Shown here in pieces: positions 49,276-60,596 of a DNA stretch of 64,000 nucleotides. Every line of letters starts with the position of its first letter. The stretch's first letter is position 1. This DNA is from Sphagnum magellanicum (taxonomy: Eukaryota > Streptophyta > Sphagnopsida > Sphagnales > Sphagnaceae), in NCBI GenBank assembly GCA_021904315.1, contig CM038917.1:17778041-17842040 (forward strand), in the 5' to 3' direction. Below the pieces are notes generated by a model, which was not told the origin of the DNA, did not search any database, and saw only the letters and a program-made list of their open reading frames with translations. A program made the position numbers and the translations under genes.

Positions 49276-49588
49276 TGTAAATCTAAGCATTATCCTCTTA
49301 GGTTTTCTTTCTCCTGAGCTATGCTTGTACTTTCTATTTACAGTTCTATTTACAGGTTCCTCTCCAGCTGGTCACCTCGTAGCTTGACAGAGCCTCACTT
49401 ATCCACTTTGTTCTTCACGCTCTCACTTTGATCCCTGCATCTCCCCATAAGGAACATGACAGCTGAAATAGGGATGATCTTTCTGATAAAAGAAGAAGCT
49501 GGCCACTGGCATCTCTAAAAGGGCAAGTTGCTGTAGAAAAAATGTTAAAAGGAAGCATGGCCCTAACTTTCTAAATGTAGAAGAAAAC

Positions 49589-49996
49589 TCATACTTCACT
49601 TTGTTGCCATCTCCTGTTCATAGCCATTTTTGGTTGATCTGGATTTCTCATGCACCAGGGATCGAAGCTAATCAGTTCTAAAGCAATCCAAACACAAAAC
49701 ATTTTACCTGCCAAAGATAGGAATGGTACTGCAAGGAATACCTTGATATGCTCATTTTGGATGTCAATCTCAGAAAATTTGGGCTTGCTCAAAGGAACGG
49801 TTGGTGGTACGTGGCAATGGAGTTCCTTTACCAAGCTCACTGGCGAACTCTTCCTACAGTCGCATCTCATAGTTTGCAAGTGATTACGCGCTACCTCTCT
49901 CCACTTCCGACATGTCCCCGAAGCCCTCACCACCTGCTTAACAGCTGCAATATGCGACAGGATCGTACCAATCAATTACACAGGAAAGTCTTCCAT
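49589..49996 (-). pseudogene. F-box protein N-terminus with a premature stop
   Basis: From an ATG at 49994-49996 the frame reads MEDFPV, then TAA at 49976-49978, then LIGTILSHIAAVKQVVRASG and TCRKWREVARNHLQTMR. This is the F-box family pattern usually written MEDxPVELIGxIL, with the glutamate codon changed to TAA. F-box proteins link substrates to SCF ubiquitin ligases. The sequence after about 50 residues does not match the usual C-terminal part, and no further exon is visible. The stop makes a functional F-box from this start unlikely; an alternative upstream exon cannot be excluded. Confidence 0.75.
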
Positions 49997-51029
49997 CCCT
50001 TTCGCACGTCTCTCCTCTGTCTTCCACATCCGTTTCCCAATTCTCTTCTGGTTTCTATGCCGTTTGAGTCTTCCAGGAACAAGGAGTTGTAACCAAAAAG
50101 GAGGAGGGTGTGGAACACTTGTCCTCGGGATACAATGCCCCCGACCGACTGCCCTAGGTGACAACACTCTTATCCTGCATAGCTCCTTCTCTAAGCTCAG
50201 CTCTCTTGCTTAATCGGTAGCCTGCCTAACAACACATTCAAACAAGCCCCTTTGAACCATTCACCACCTCTACTAATACAAAGACAAGACAGCAATTGAG
50301 ATTAGTATTGAGGACCACCAGATGCACTCAAGATATTGAAGAGATCAGATCCACAGTAGCAAGACAATGACCAACGACAACATCCCAACATAGCCCTTTA
50401 GTTAAAATTAGCTCTTGAACACGAAAAATGGAGGGATAAACTACAACAGGGCTCACAAAATTTGACGAGTCTTTTTCTGTGAGTACTGATCCGGCAAAAT
50501 AGCTACAGCTTAACAACTCTTACTGGACTGCCGTTTTCCACCCAAATTGACTTCACGTTCACTGCATCCCACTCAACTCAGCCTGCTTCTCAGAGATCCA
50601 GATTTATACCAGAGATCAAGACTCCAGCCTGCTCGTGTCCTCTTGATCTACTCCCTACAGAATACCATTGCCAGCAGCCAGACCAACTCATCACCCTCAT
50701 AAAAATCCATTTTCTATTGCCGTAACTTGCATTTTGCAAACAAAAGAAAAGGAAAAGAAAGTCACAAATCCAATTAAGAAAATGTTGTCAGCTTTTTGGA
50801 GCTCCTTGATGCCTCCATGTTACTGCTGGTGCCTCCAACGCTCAATATATTTCAGCACAGCCACAAAGGGCAAACATTAAATTGGTGAATGGATTCATGT
50901 AGAGTAGTGCATCATTTTGATAGGAGCTGTTGGAACATGTTTTTCTATTGGAACTCTGTTGGATGTGTGAGTAGACTTCTTGCAGTTGTCTGGTTGTGGG
51001 CCAAGCAACCAGACAACTGCATAGAAGCA
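49997..51029. other. Spacer between F-box and LRAT pseudogenes
   Basis: No gene is supported. The composition is like that of the 9-20 kb segment (less AT-rich). Open frames at 50328-50516 and 50668-50880 are short, without domains. Confidence 0.45.
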
Positions 51030-51504
51030 CATGATTTATAAAGATAGGATGTTTGTGTTCAAAGCACAGGTTGGCACATGCATGTTCACCCTATCCGATG
51101 ACAAAGAACTTGTGTTGCACTGAGCAAAATACTTGCTTGACAATGGGTTTGGTTGTTATCACATTTTCCACAACAATTGTGAAGACTTTGCCATCTATTG
51201 TAAGACAGGTCTATTTGTGGTGGATCGCAACATGATTGGTGACAGTGGGCAAGCTGCATCACTTCTTGGGGCTCCCCTGGCTGCAGTGGTCTCATCTCCC
51301 TTGTGCTTTGTTATGATAAATCCATGGGGATTTGCAGCTGTGACTATTGGTGTGTATTGTTTCAACCAGTATGCAACTGATATTAGAGTGTGCAGAGATG
51401 TGGCCAAGGTTGCAGTTGAAGATTTGGCTATCCACATTGGCTTGTCCATAGTAGCAGAGCAACCCAATGCCACAATAGTAGAGCAACCCAATGCAACAGC
51501 ATGA
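51030..51504 (+). pseudogene. LRAT (NC) domain protein fragment with one internal stop
   Basis: The frame reads MFVFKAQVGTCMFTLSDD, KELVLH, then TGA at 51120-51122, then AKYLLDNGFGCYHIFHNNCE and DFAIYCKTG. The HNNCEDFAIYCKTG segment holds the conserved cysteine of the LRAT/NlpC-P60-like fold. The rest runs through a hydrophobic tail (GQAASLLGAPLAAVVSSP, NPWGFAAVTIGVYC) and ends at TGA 51502-51504. The internal TGA sits where relatives have arginine (CGA). The N-terminal part with the catalytic histidine is not seen. It is a fairly young relic: apart from the stop, the frame is open. Plant LRAT-domain proteins are poorly characterised. Confidence 0.75.
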
Positions 51505-51794
51505 TTGCCTTGTCCAGAGATCAATTTATCTGCTGTGAATATTAGCCCTTCTAGGAGTTAGTAAACATTGGCTTCCAAGCATTTTTTCGATCTAGTGTTT
51601 GATTCTTCTTGTAGTTCTTATCTCTTAGAATATTCTTCATTGTTCAAATCAGAGACTTTGCAAGTATGAAAGTTGCTCATTTCACATCTACAGCATTTTC
51701 AAATGCAAAAGCAGAACACAGACATGAGTGAGTGCCATTATGACCTTGTAAGTATTACTCCCAAAACATCAGAACACTAACTGCACACTATGGC

Positions 51795-52216
51795 AGTAAC
51801 TAGCTGCCATACTCCTCCGTGACTTCATTGGCTCCTGGTAGTGAGTACATATAATATATTCTTGAGTGCTGAGAATGTCTCCACAATTGCAAGTCAATTT
51901 CAATATGATGAAAACATAAATAGTAAGGCATAGATATTCCGGATCTGACAATAAATAAGCAAACAAAGAAAAGAAGAAACTCAACCTAAAAAAAAAAGAA
52001 AATTAGAGAAAAAGCTGGAGCAATTAGAACAACAACACCAACCACACACATGTTCAGAGACCTTCACCAGCCATGAGTGTGGTACTGACCACCTAGCTAC
52101 CATAGCATCTGCACTAACTTCATTAGCTCCCAGCAGTGGGTGGAAATAAACATACTGAGCTTCTGTCACAAGACCAGCAGTAATGGGAAGAATGGGTCAT
52201 GATGCTGGCTAGCTCA
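51795..52216. repeat. Two copies of the dispersed repeat also seen at 14.04 kb
   Basis: A partial copy lies at 51795-51870 and a fuller one at 52079-52216. Both contain gacttcattggctcc / aacttcattagctcc and the fuller copy ends tcatgatgctggctagc, as at 14036-14177. Confidence 0.6.
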
Positions 52217-53944
52217 ACAAAACCTATAGATAGATAGAAGATTGAAGAACCCAAGAAAAAAAAGGGAAACAGAATGGAGACATTAATTAGTATGATCTTT
52301 TGGAGAACAAAGTGGGTATAGATTAATGTATGATAATTTGCACAAAACCTACAGCAAACAATTTTACAAGAAGCTGCATCTAGAGTTCATGGCACATTTT
52401 TGGAAGTAATGAAAAGACTTAGTCATGATGTCAACTAGCACCCAAGGGGCATAGTTAATGGAAAAGCTCAAAAATTTGAGCGAGTGCCCTCCTTCAAACT
52501 ACAACACGCTTGGCAATGTAAGCTTCATCTCATTTTAGCTTTGCCCTTATAAAAACAAGCACCCAAGTGGCATAGAGAGGCTAGCATGGAAGGTAGTGAC
52601 AAGGCCTTCTACACCTGAACATACCTATATCAATTAGCATACCATTGATCAACTACAAATGTGCGAACAAAACAAATACATATGCATTCATCTACCTTTT
52701 CCTTCACACCATCATAAAGTGCCCACATATACTTGTCTTTCACTTTTAATTTCTCTTCTCTTGGCCTTCTCTTTTCCTGTGAAATTTACAAACAAAATGA
52801 CATCAACTTGACAATATGTCCAATATTTTTTTTTGTATTAAAAACCTTTGTTTTCATCCTTAAACTAAAAGCTAGCCTTTGGTGAGAGAAGCAATATAGG
52901 TCAAATCACTTCTGGAGACATGTTCTTCTTTCTCTCCTTCTCTGCTTGGCCCCAATCATAAATGGGAGTGAAGCCATTGAGCTTAAACTTCTTGATCATA
53001 TGGTTCTTCCTAAGTATTGCTTTCCAATCTTCCCAAAAGTTCTTGAGGAATTTTTGGCTTTGTAATTAATGCCAGTGTGAACCAAAAAATGGTTGGTCCA
53101 TGTTGTTGGAGTCGACCCAACTATGTGTTTCAGCCATAGGGAGCCCATGATATATAGCCCATAGAGTTGTTGATTACACAATGTGCATTGTTAATTGTCT
53201 TTTTGCTTTTGTTATCATCTGTAAATGCCAAGGAATAAAACCATTAAGAAACTGAAGGACCTTTCACACTTGGAGTTTGTTTAGGGTTAGTGATAGTTAG
53301 TTAGTTAGTTACAATTTTACACCTGTCCTCGGGCCAGAGAGACCCATGATACCTACTACCACCATAGGTGTCAACATCTGGAAACGGCTACTTTTCTTTA
53401 ACAAAGCAAAACAACTATCATCACTAGGAAACACCCATGCATTCATACATGAGTATCTTTGTTTCTATGCACAACTCAGTAACTTTTTCGCCCACACCAA
53501 CAGCTTTTTGGGCATCTTTTTAACTTTTTTTTCAGTCACCCCACTTCCCTCATTCTCGCTTTCTCATCACTTTCATCACTCTCTCCTTGTTCTCATTCTC
53601 TCCTCACTTTCATCACTCTCTTTTCACTCTCACTCTCACTCCTTCTCACTTTTGATCGCTCTTGCTCTTTGCTCTTGATCGCTCTTGCTTGCTCTTGTTG
53701 TCTCTTGCACATGCTCATGCTTTGTGAAGCGGGCATTGCCATTACTTTCTATGGGCCTTGCCATTGCTTTCTATTACAATCACAATTCAACTTATGCTCA
53801 CATGGTTTCGATTCCTATCTATGGTTACAATAATTAGCTTGACTTATATTTACGGTTGCAGCAATTGGTTCATCTTTTGCAAATTTTTGTTAGTTTCAAT
53901 TTTTTGGTGGCTTCTAAAAATTTTGGTGTTATAAAGGTTGAACA
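52217..53944. other. Intergenic DNA, left flank of the Harbinger relic
   Basis: No supported gene. CT/TCACT-rich low-complexity sequence runs from about 53540 to 53700. A gttagttagttagtta run lies near 53295. I could not define a terminal inverted repeat for the transposon here. Confidence 0.45.
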
Positions 53945-55290
53945 GTGATGGATGATCAAGCTCTTTTCCTTTTAATGAGTTCAATTATACTATTGATTGA
54001 TATGATCCAAGAAGCATTTGTTGAAGCACATCCAATGAGCTCCACATTTTTTGAATCCAATGACTCCATGAATGCACAACAAATGCTAGAATTCATGTTT
54101 GTGTTGTTATTTACTATTTTACATGAATATTGAATTATGTGTACATTGAGTCTTTTGTTTGATGATTTGGGTCATTAGGTGAAGCCTAAAAGTATAACTT
54201 GGTTTTCAAGGTTTTTTTTAACTAAATTTGATGAGGATCATTTGGTTGAAAATTTCCAGATGACTGAACCCACATTGTTTGGCATTGTAAAGAAGCTATG
54301 ACCCATGTTAAAAAAATAGGATACAAAAAATAGGAAAACAGTTTTTGTTGAAATTCAAGTTTGTTGTTCAATTTACAAATTAGATTAGGGTGCAAATTTT
54401 TTGACTTTCAATGAACTTTTTGCAGTTGGAAAATCCACAATCTCCCTTGTCTTCCATGAGTTTGTTTATGCTTTCAATATTGTCTACAAAGATTTGATAT
54501 CTTGGCCCTAAGGTGCAAAAATGTTAGTTGTCATGGAAGAATTCATGAAATTGTGTGGTCTTCTTGGTGTACAAGGTGTTATAGACAGTACCCATTTATC
54601 TATTCTAAAACCTCAAGATGTTTTTATTGAAGACTACTACTATCATAAAATTGGTGGATACAACATAGTGGCACAATGTGTTGTTGATAGTAATAAAAAT
54701 TTAATTGATGTTTTTATGGGTCTTCTAGGTAGTGTTAATGATTCAAGGGTTTTACTCCAATCTGGTTCATACATGAAAGTTCAATACATTGGGTTGTTTG
54801 AGATTGGTAGGGTTTTTCAAAATGGATTTGCACCTTATCTTTTGGGTGACAAGGGATACCCATTGATTTCATGGATTATGACGCTATACAAAGAAGAAGG
54901 ATAACACTCTTTCCTAGAACTTATGTATAACAAGAAACATAAAAAAGGACCACTTTGTTGTGGAGAATGCCTTTGGCATTGTAAAAAAAACCTTTGGAGA
55001 ACTACTAACAAAATCCAATTTAAACATGTCTTTCTTGCCAGATGTTTTTACTTGTTGTTGTCTATTGCATAACCTATTTTGATTGCAAACAGAATCTAAT
55101 ATCCACAAGTTGATGAGAATCATTGAAGTTGGTGATGTGCAAATAACACAAGAAACAAACATGGCATATAGATTCAATGCAGACATTGAAGATTGACAAG
55201 TCAATGCAATTGAAAGGGAAGAAATGTTTAAAAAGGCAATGTGCATGGAATTATGTAATTTCCTTCGACGACAAAAAACTATCACTTTAT
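53945..55290 (+). pseudogene. PIF/Harbinger transposase, decayed
   Basis: Collinear plus-strand pieces read as a HARBI1-like DDE transposase. An N-terminal piece is VKPKSITWFSRFFLTKFDED (from 54179), followed by NFLTFNELFAVGKSTISLVF. The catalytic core at 54521-54904 has GVIDSTH (first Asp), YYYHKIGGYNIVAQCVVD, GLLGSVNDSR (second Asp) and YLLGDKGYPLISWIM. After a stop at 54902, the frame continues with VENAFGIVKKTF (catalytic Glu) and FLPDVFTCC. At least four stops or frameshifts are present, so it is inactive. A short ORF at 53948-54133 may be its N-terminus. Confidence 0.88.
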
Positions 55291-55388
55291 GATCTCCTCA
55301 TAGGGTTCTATCTCTATCTCATTTTGCATCAAAATTTGCTTTCAACTTTAATTCATTATTTTGTTAATTGCCATGATATGGAAAATAA

Positions 55389-56290
55389 ATGTTAATGGGA
55401 GGACCATGTCCTACAAGGTTAATGCTACTAAAATTTCCAATTGCATTCAAAGGTTCGGTCAAAGGTTCATCTACAGTTGTAGCTTCAAACCTGAACCTTG
55501 AGGTGTTTATTGGATTACACATTGGGATTGATGTCACAAGTTCTATCGAAGTTGTCATTTCAGTGAAAGATCTTGATCAAGGAAGAGGTGGCATGAAAAA
55601 TGTTTGCCCACCAAGGTTCATGTAGATCTAGCTTTCATCAATTCTTAGGAAATCTTCACTAGTCAAATCAATGTCTTCTCTCCTCAACCCATTGTTGTCA
55701 ATTAGTTTTTTTGGATTCAAGTTACTAGGATTGAAAATTGTGTCACGGTCATTCATTAAATCCCACACATGAGGTGGGGTGAATATGGGCCTGCTTCCCA
55801 TGAATTCACAAATAGTGTCATAAACATTCCTAACTTGGGCAAATGAAGGGCAACCTTATCTTGCAGGCTCAATGATTAATAATCCTCATTCTACCCAGTA
55901 CAAAACATGTACTCAAAAATCTTTTGAATTCACCTAAGATTGAGCTCCATTTGTCTTTACATGTAGGTCCATTTCTCAAGTGTTGAGAACAACCTATAGA
56001 CATCACAATACCAGAAAAAAATTCCACTTGGTAACAACGGTCTCAAACTAGTCTCATGGGTCAACTTTGTCTAGGGCCGCTACATGTTCATCTTTCTTGG
56101 CCTTGATGAAGGCCATTATCTCCCCTTACTCCCAATTTGGTTGTCATGGTTTTCTTTTGTGAACCTCAAGTGATGCATTTGAACATGCATTGGTAACTTT
56201 CTTCTTGCATTTGTTTTTTTTCTTTTTTTTTTGGTTGAACACCCCTCATCAATGATGGGGATCTTTGCACCAAGTTGCAAACATTGAATT
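55389..56290 (-). pseudogene. Harbinger ORF1 (Myb/trihelix-like DNA-binding protein), decayed
   Basis: On the minus strand, convergent with the transposase relic, the sequence reads QPNWE, stop, GEIMAFIKAKKDEHVAALDK and VDP, two stops nearby, FETVVTKW, then after frame changes GPTCKDKWSSILGEF, and further VYDTICEFMGSRPIFTPPH and VWDLMNDRDTIFNPS. This is the SANT/trihelix-like accessory protein that Harbinger elements carry and that directs the transposase to DNA and the nucleus. Many stops and shifts make it dead. Its pairing with the transposase shows that both genes of one element are present. Confidence 0.75.
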
Positions 56291-56320
56291 GTAAATTCAT
56301 AATTTTTATAATTGCATATT

Positions 56321-56600
56321 TGGATGCAAATTAACACACCTTTTCAATCCAAGCTAACTGGATTCCAGACTATGCATGGAAGCATGTTAGAGTACATGCT
56401 TTTGGTAATTCTACAAGATTCTAACTCTATCCATTCAATTTGGAGCTATACATGCATTGATTCTTAAATATCTAAATTATTTCACTTGTATGGATGCAAA
56501 TTGACACACCCTTTCAATCTAAACTGATTGGATTCTAGACTATGCATGGAAGCATTATTAAGTACATGCTTCTGGCAATTCTATGAGATTCTGACTCTCT
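56321..56600. repeat. Two-copy ~105-bp repeat with 170-bp offset
   Basis: The copy at 56321-56425 (tggatgcaaatt...cagactatgcatggaagca...attctaactct) recurs at 56491-56600. They lie just beyond the ORF1 relic and could belong to the Harbinger subterminal region. Confidence 0.85.
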
Positions 56601-59600
56601 TGAATACATATTGAATTTGTAAGCATTCAAGAACTATGCATATTTGATTTGAATTTCAAAAGTTTCCTAGTTACAACAATTTTTGATATTACCATCATCA
56701 AGTACATCACTTGAATTATCTAAGCATTAATTTGTTGAAAAGTCCATGTTTTTATTTGATCAATGCAACTTTTGTAGTGATGCTTCTTAAGAGATCAACA
56801 GACCTTCACATGGTGATGCTTCTTGTGAAATTGTGGAAACCAATGCCGCTTTTGTGGTGCATAGTTGTTTTTTCTACGGATAGTTTGGTGGCGGACATAA
56901 TTTGGACAAGACAAGGAAATTAACCTTTCAACAATGGTGGGGAGTGAGTTTATGGGCAATATGATGATGGCGCTTGCAAATATATTCCACGCCACCATAA
57001 TATAAAGAAAAAATGATTTTTTTCTATTTTTTTTCTATTATGCTTTACCATAATATGAAAAAACATTGTGAAACTCTTTTGTAAAATGACCATCCAGAAA
57101 AAATAGTAGAACGTGATTACACAAAAGGGGTCACCATAGTGTGTTTTCACCTTAAGATTGTTAGCTATTGGTTCAAGTGTAAAACATTTTGCAACTAAAG
57201 GAAACTCTAGTTGAATTATATGATTTAATCTGTGAGTAACCCAAATCAAATCCTCACACATAGTCTTTGTTGTCAATTACAAAAGCATAGATTGAATTGT
57301 TAAGTAACATTCTCACGAGGAGGTAAAAGTAACATGTGGACATTTAAAAATTCTACACACACTTGGTTAACTCAACCCCAACATCTAACATTTTAGTAGT
57401 TTGTAGGTCATAATTTGATTTTATTAAACACCAATGCATTATTACCAACAAGATGTTAGATCAAATTGCACATGTTAGGATTTGATCCCAAAAGGTTTAA
57501 ACAATGTACAAAATAATTATCAAACCTAGCTACACATTAAAATCAATTGGAAAATCTTGTGTATATTGAAAAGCAAATACATGAATTCATTTTAAAAAAA
57601 TTTGGGTCCTAAAAGATAATTTCCAATAGATTTATGATGATCATGTATTTGATTCCAATGCCATTTTCTTAAGGTTCGAAACTTGAAATTTTAAACCACT
57701 TCCACAATTCACATATGAAAATATATGGTAAGTAGTTTGCTTATCTCGTCTTGATAATTATAAGAAGATATGAGCTCCTACTTATGAATAACCAATCCTC
57801 TACTTATTGATGGTGGCTCCTTGGTGGTGCAATACCTTTTTTTTTCTTTTTCCTTTTGCTAAAAATGTTTGAAGTTTAAAGCTCAATTTTTCTAACCCAC
57901 CTTATTATTTTTTTAAAATTGAAACCACCAAAGATTTTTTAAATGTCAAGGTTCTTTGAGGTAAAAAAACCATTACATATAATCGCATAGTTGCAACTCT
58001 TCAAATAACAATAATGAAATTTGAAAAATCCATATCTAGTGAATTTATATATATATATAAAATCTTAGGTTTATAGAAATATGAAATTTGAAAATATCAA
58101 ATCCCCAATTCTTTAAATTTTTAAATAGCCACCCAACACTAAAAAAACACCCGATTATTGATTTTTCTAAAAATTGAAAAAAACCCTACCCACTTGGTAC
58201 TAGATTTTCAAATTTTAATAATCTATAGAGTTTTTTTCTCCCTCTTTCTCTTTGTTTGCAGCTATGGAAGTTTTTACATCAGCGATTTCTAGGGATGTGG
58301 GTGGTGTTGGGGGTGGGATTGTGTATTCTCTGAGAAATTCTTATCAACCTTTTGCTTATTTAGTAGGATTCAATCCTTTTGCAGAAAACAAAGATGTTGA
58401 GAATATAAAGTTCTAGTAGCCATACATAGATCAAATATCAATAACATTATTGCCATTCCAAAGCTCCAGGATTTGAACATAATAATCTCTACATTGTCTT
58501 CTTAATTGATTCTTGTGCTATCTTATTTGATGTACCCTAGTGGACAAAAAGTGTTGCATTCACCGTCATTGTGACACTCATGTTCAAAAGCCTCATAATG
58601 TGCTTGTATCATCATGCATTTGAATTTCCACCACCAAATCATGTGCACAATAATGTGTTTATCTTTAGAGTGAAATCTCAAGAGATTGGGAAAGATGGTT
58701 ATAAATTGGTTGAATATTAAATTGGTTATAGACCTCCACCTTCTTTATTATTATTCTTACCTCCTTCTCATGCAAATGAAGCCAAATGATCTTAAGATTA
58801 AAAATTAATGTAACTAATATAATACATTCCATAAAGAAGTTTTAAAATTATTAAGTTGATAAACCTCCATCTCCTTTACCATTATTTTACCACTTTTTGA
58901 CATTTTCAAAGTGAAGCTTAAAATTTAAATTTAAAAAATTTATTTAAATATTATGATACATTCCACAAAGTTTTTTTCCTTGGCCTCGGAATTGTAGTAA
59001 TTATTATGAATTTTTTTCTAATAGCAAAATACTACTTCATACCCATGTTTCAAGTTTATGGAGTTTATTCCATAATTCAAGTCTTAAGGTTTTCCAAACA
59101 AAATGAGCATCAATTTTTTCAAATTTATAATAAAGGTGACAATATATACCTATTCAATTGTTGAAAATTTTAAAACCAAGGGGGATCACTTTTTGCATCA
59201 TAGTCATGATTTTCTTAAAATGTCCATGACAACAATAATATATAACATAACATCCATAAGGACTTGGTCTTAATTAATAAGTTCAATATGAAGTCATTTA
59301 TAATTATTTTTTCATACAAGTACACCCATTTTCAGTAATAGAGTTTTGAAGTTCAAAACACGCATGGGTAATCTACCTAGAATTTTTAAAAATTAAATAT
59401 TGGTATGAATTTCACTAAAAATAATTTATAGTGATTAATTGTGTGAAATAACAAACTCAATGTATATGGAAAGCATTCCCTTGAAAACTTTAGCCAAAGT
59501 ATAGTAATGGACTTTTAATTCGTCAAAATTGAACATTGTTTTCAAAAGTACATTTTTATTGTAATGTTTTTGTTTTTAAATTTTATCTTTTCTAGAGAAG

Positions 59601-60596
59601 CATGTATATTTAGATCTTTAAGTGAGATCTTGTTCACATATGGACATTATTAATTCACTAAACATCAAATAATACTCATTTAATGAACATGATACCATAA
59701 TAGACTATTGGAAAATGCTTCCTTCTAGGTTCCCACTAGAGCTATGACAAAAAGGGTGGAAATAAATAAAACATGAGCTCTAGTAGGAGGAATAAAAGTT
59801 AACAATTTTTTTGGCACTATTACAAGGCTATTGGCATAACTCTATAGCCACCATAGTAATCAACCTAAGTTTGACTAAGTTAAATCAAAGGCAAAAATAA
59901 AAAAAACCAAGGCTTTTACTTAGAATAGGGCTACAATAACCTTATTGTTCATCCCTTGTAACTATCAATTTAACACTATGAAAATAAACATATATGATCT
60001 ATTGTATCTACCAAAAGTGAATCATGGGCTATCTAGCATTTGACTATTGTATACATTAAGTAGATCCTTTGGAACTATATTGAACTCTTCCCAAAGCTCC
60101 TATAACAAATTGGATCTAAAAGCATGTCCCATGCACAAATCTACAACCCTTTATATGAACAAACTAATTAATAGGTTTTCACTTAAATTAATAGCTCTAG
60201 AAACAAGAAGCGATCCATAAATCATTTGCCTAATTAATCACTTACATTTGAAGTTTGCTAGTCAAATAAAAAAGGCCTTGCAACTTGCATATAGTCAATT
60301 ACTTCATTCCATCACATGTCCATAACAACAACATTGTGCCTTATCTAAAACACTTTTGAGTAATCTTTATGTTTCTAACCTCGAAATTGCATAAGTATCA
60401 ATTTCAAACATATGAACATGAAGCATTCAAATGAAATAACACATTACAACATATAATGAATATAGGCAACATGAAAACTCAATGTAATCAACTCATAACT
60501 TATAGAACTCCCACAAATATTTCTAGGTAAATTAATAGTATTAACTATCTACCTTTTGGAAAAGTTTTTAATCATGTATCCTTATTGAATTTTCAA
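56601..60596. other. AT-rich intergenic DNA downstream of the P450 gene
   Basis: No full gene is visible. One short ORF at 58264-58416 is listed separately. Frames at 56711-56923 and 56950-57276 show no domain. Confidence 0.45.
58264..58416 (+). pseudogene. Possible first-exon relic of an NLR or similar gene
   Basis: A 50-codon ORF starts with ATG directly after an acceptor-like tttctctttgtttgcag. It reads MEVFTSAISRDVGGVGGGIV, YSLRNSYQPFAYLVGFN and ends DVENIKF before TAG. The style (MExxxxAI...YL...F...N..VENI) recalls the N-termini of coiled-coil NLRs, but the match is loose and nothing follows it. It could equally be chance. Confidence 0.2.

Larger units (their letters stand above)
46469..49588. 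other. Upstream region of the receptor gene
   Basis: This should hold the missing first exon and promoter of the receptor. I could not identify a starting exon with confidence. The plus-strand frames at 47466-47733 and the minus-strand frame at 48313-48699 have no domains. The DNA changes from AT-rich to a less AT-rich, CT-rich type at about 47.5 kb. A (CT)n tract lies near 47850. Confidence 0.45.
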
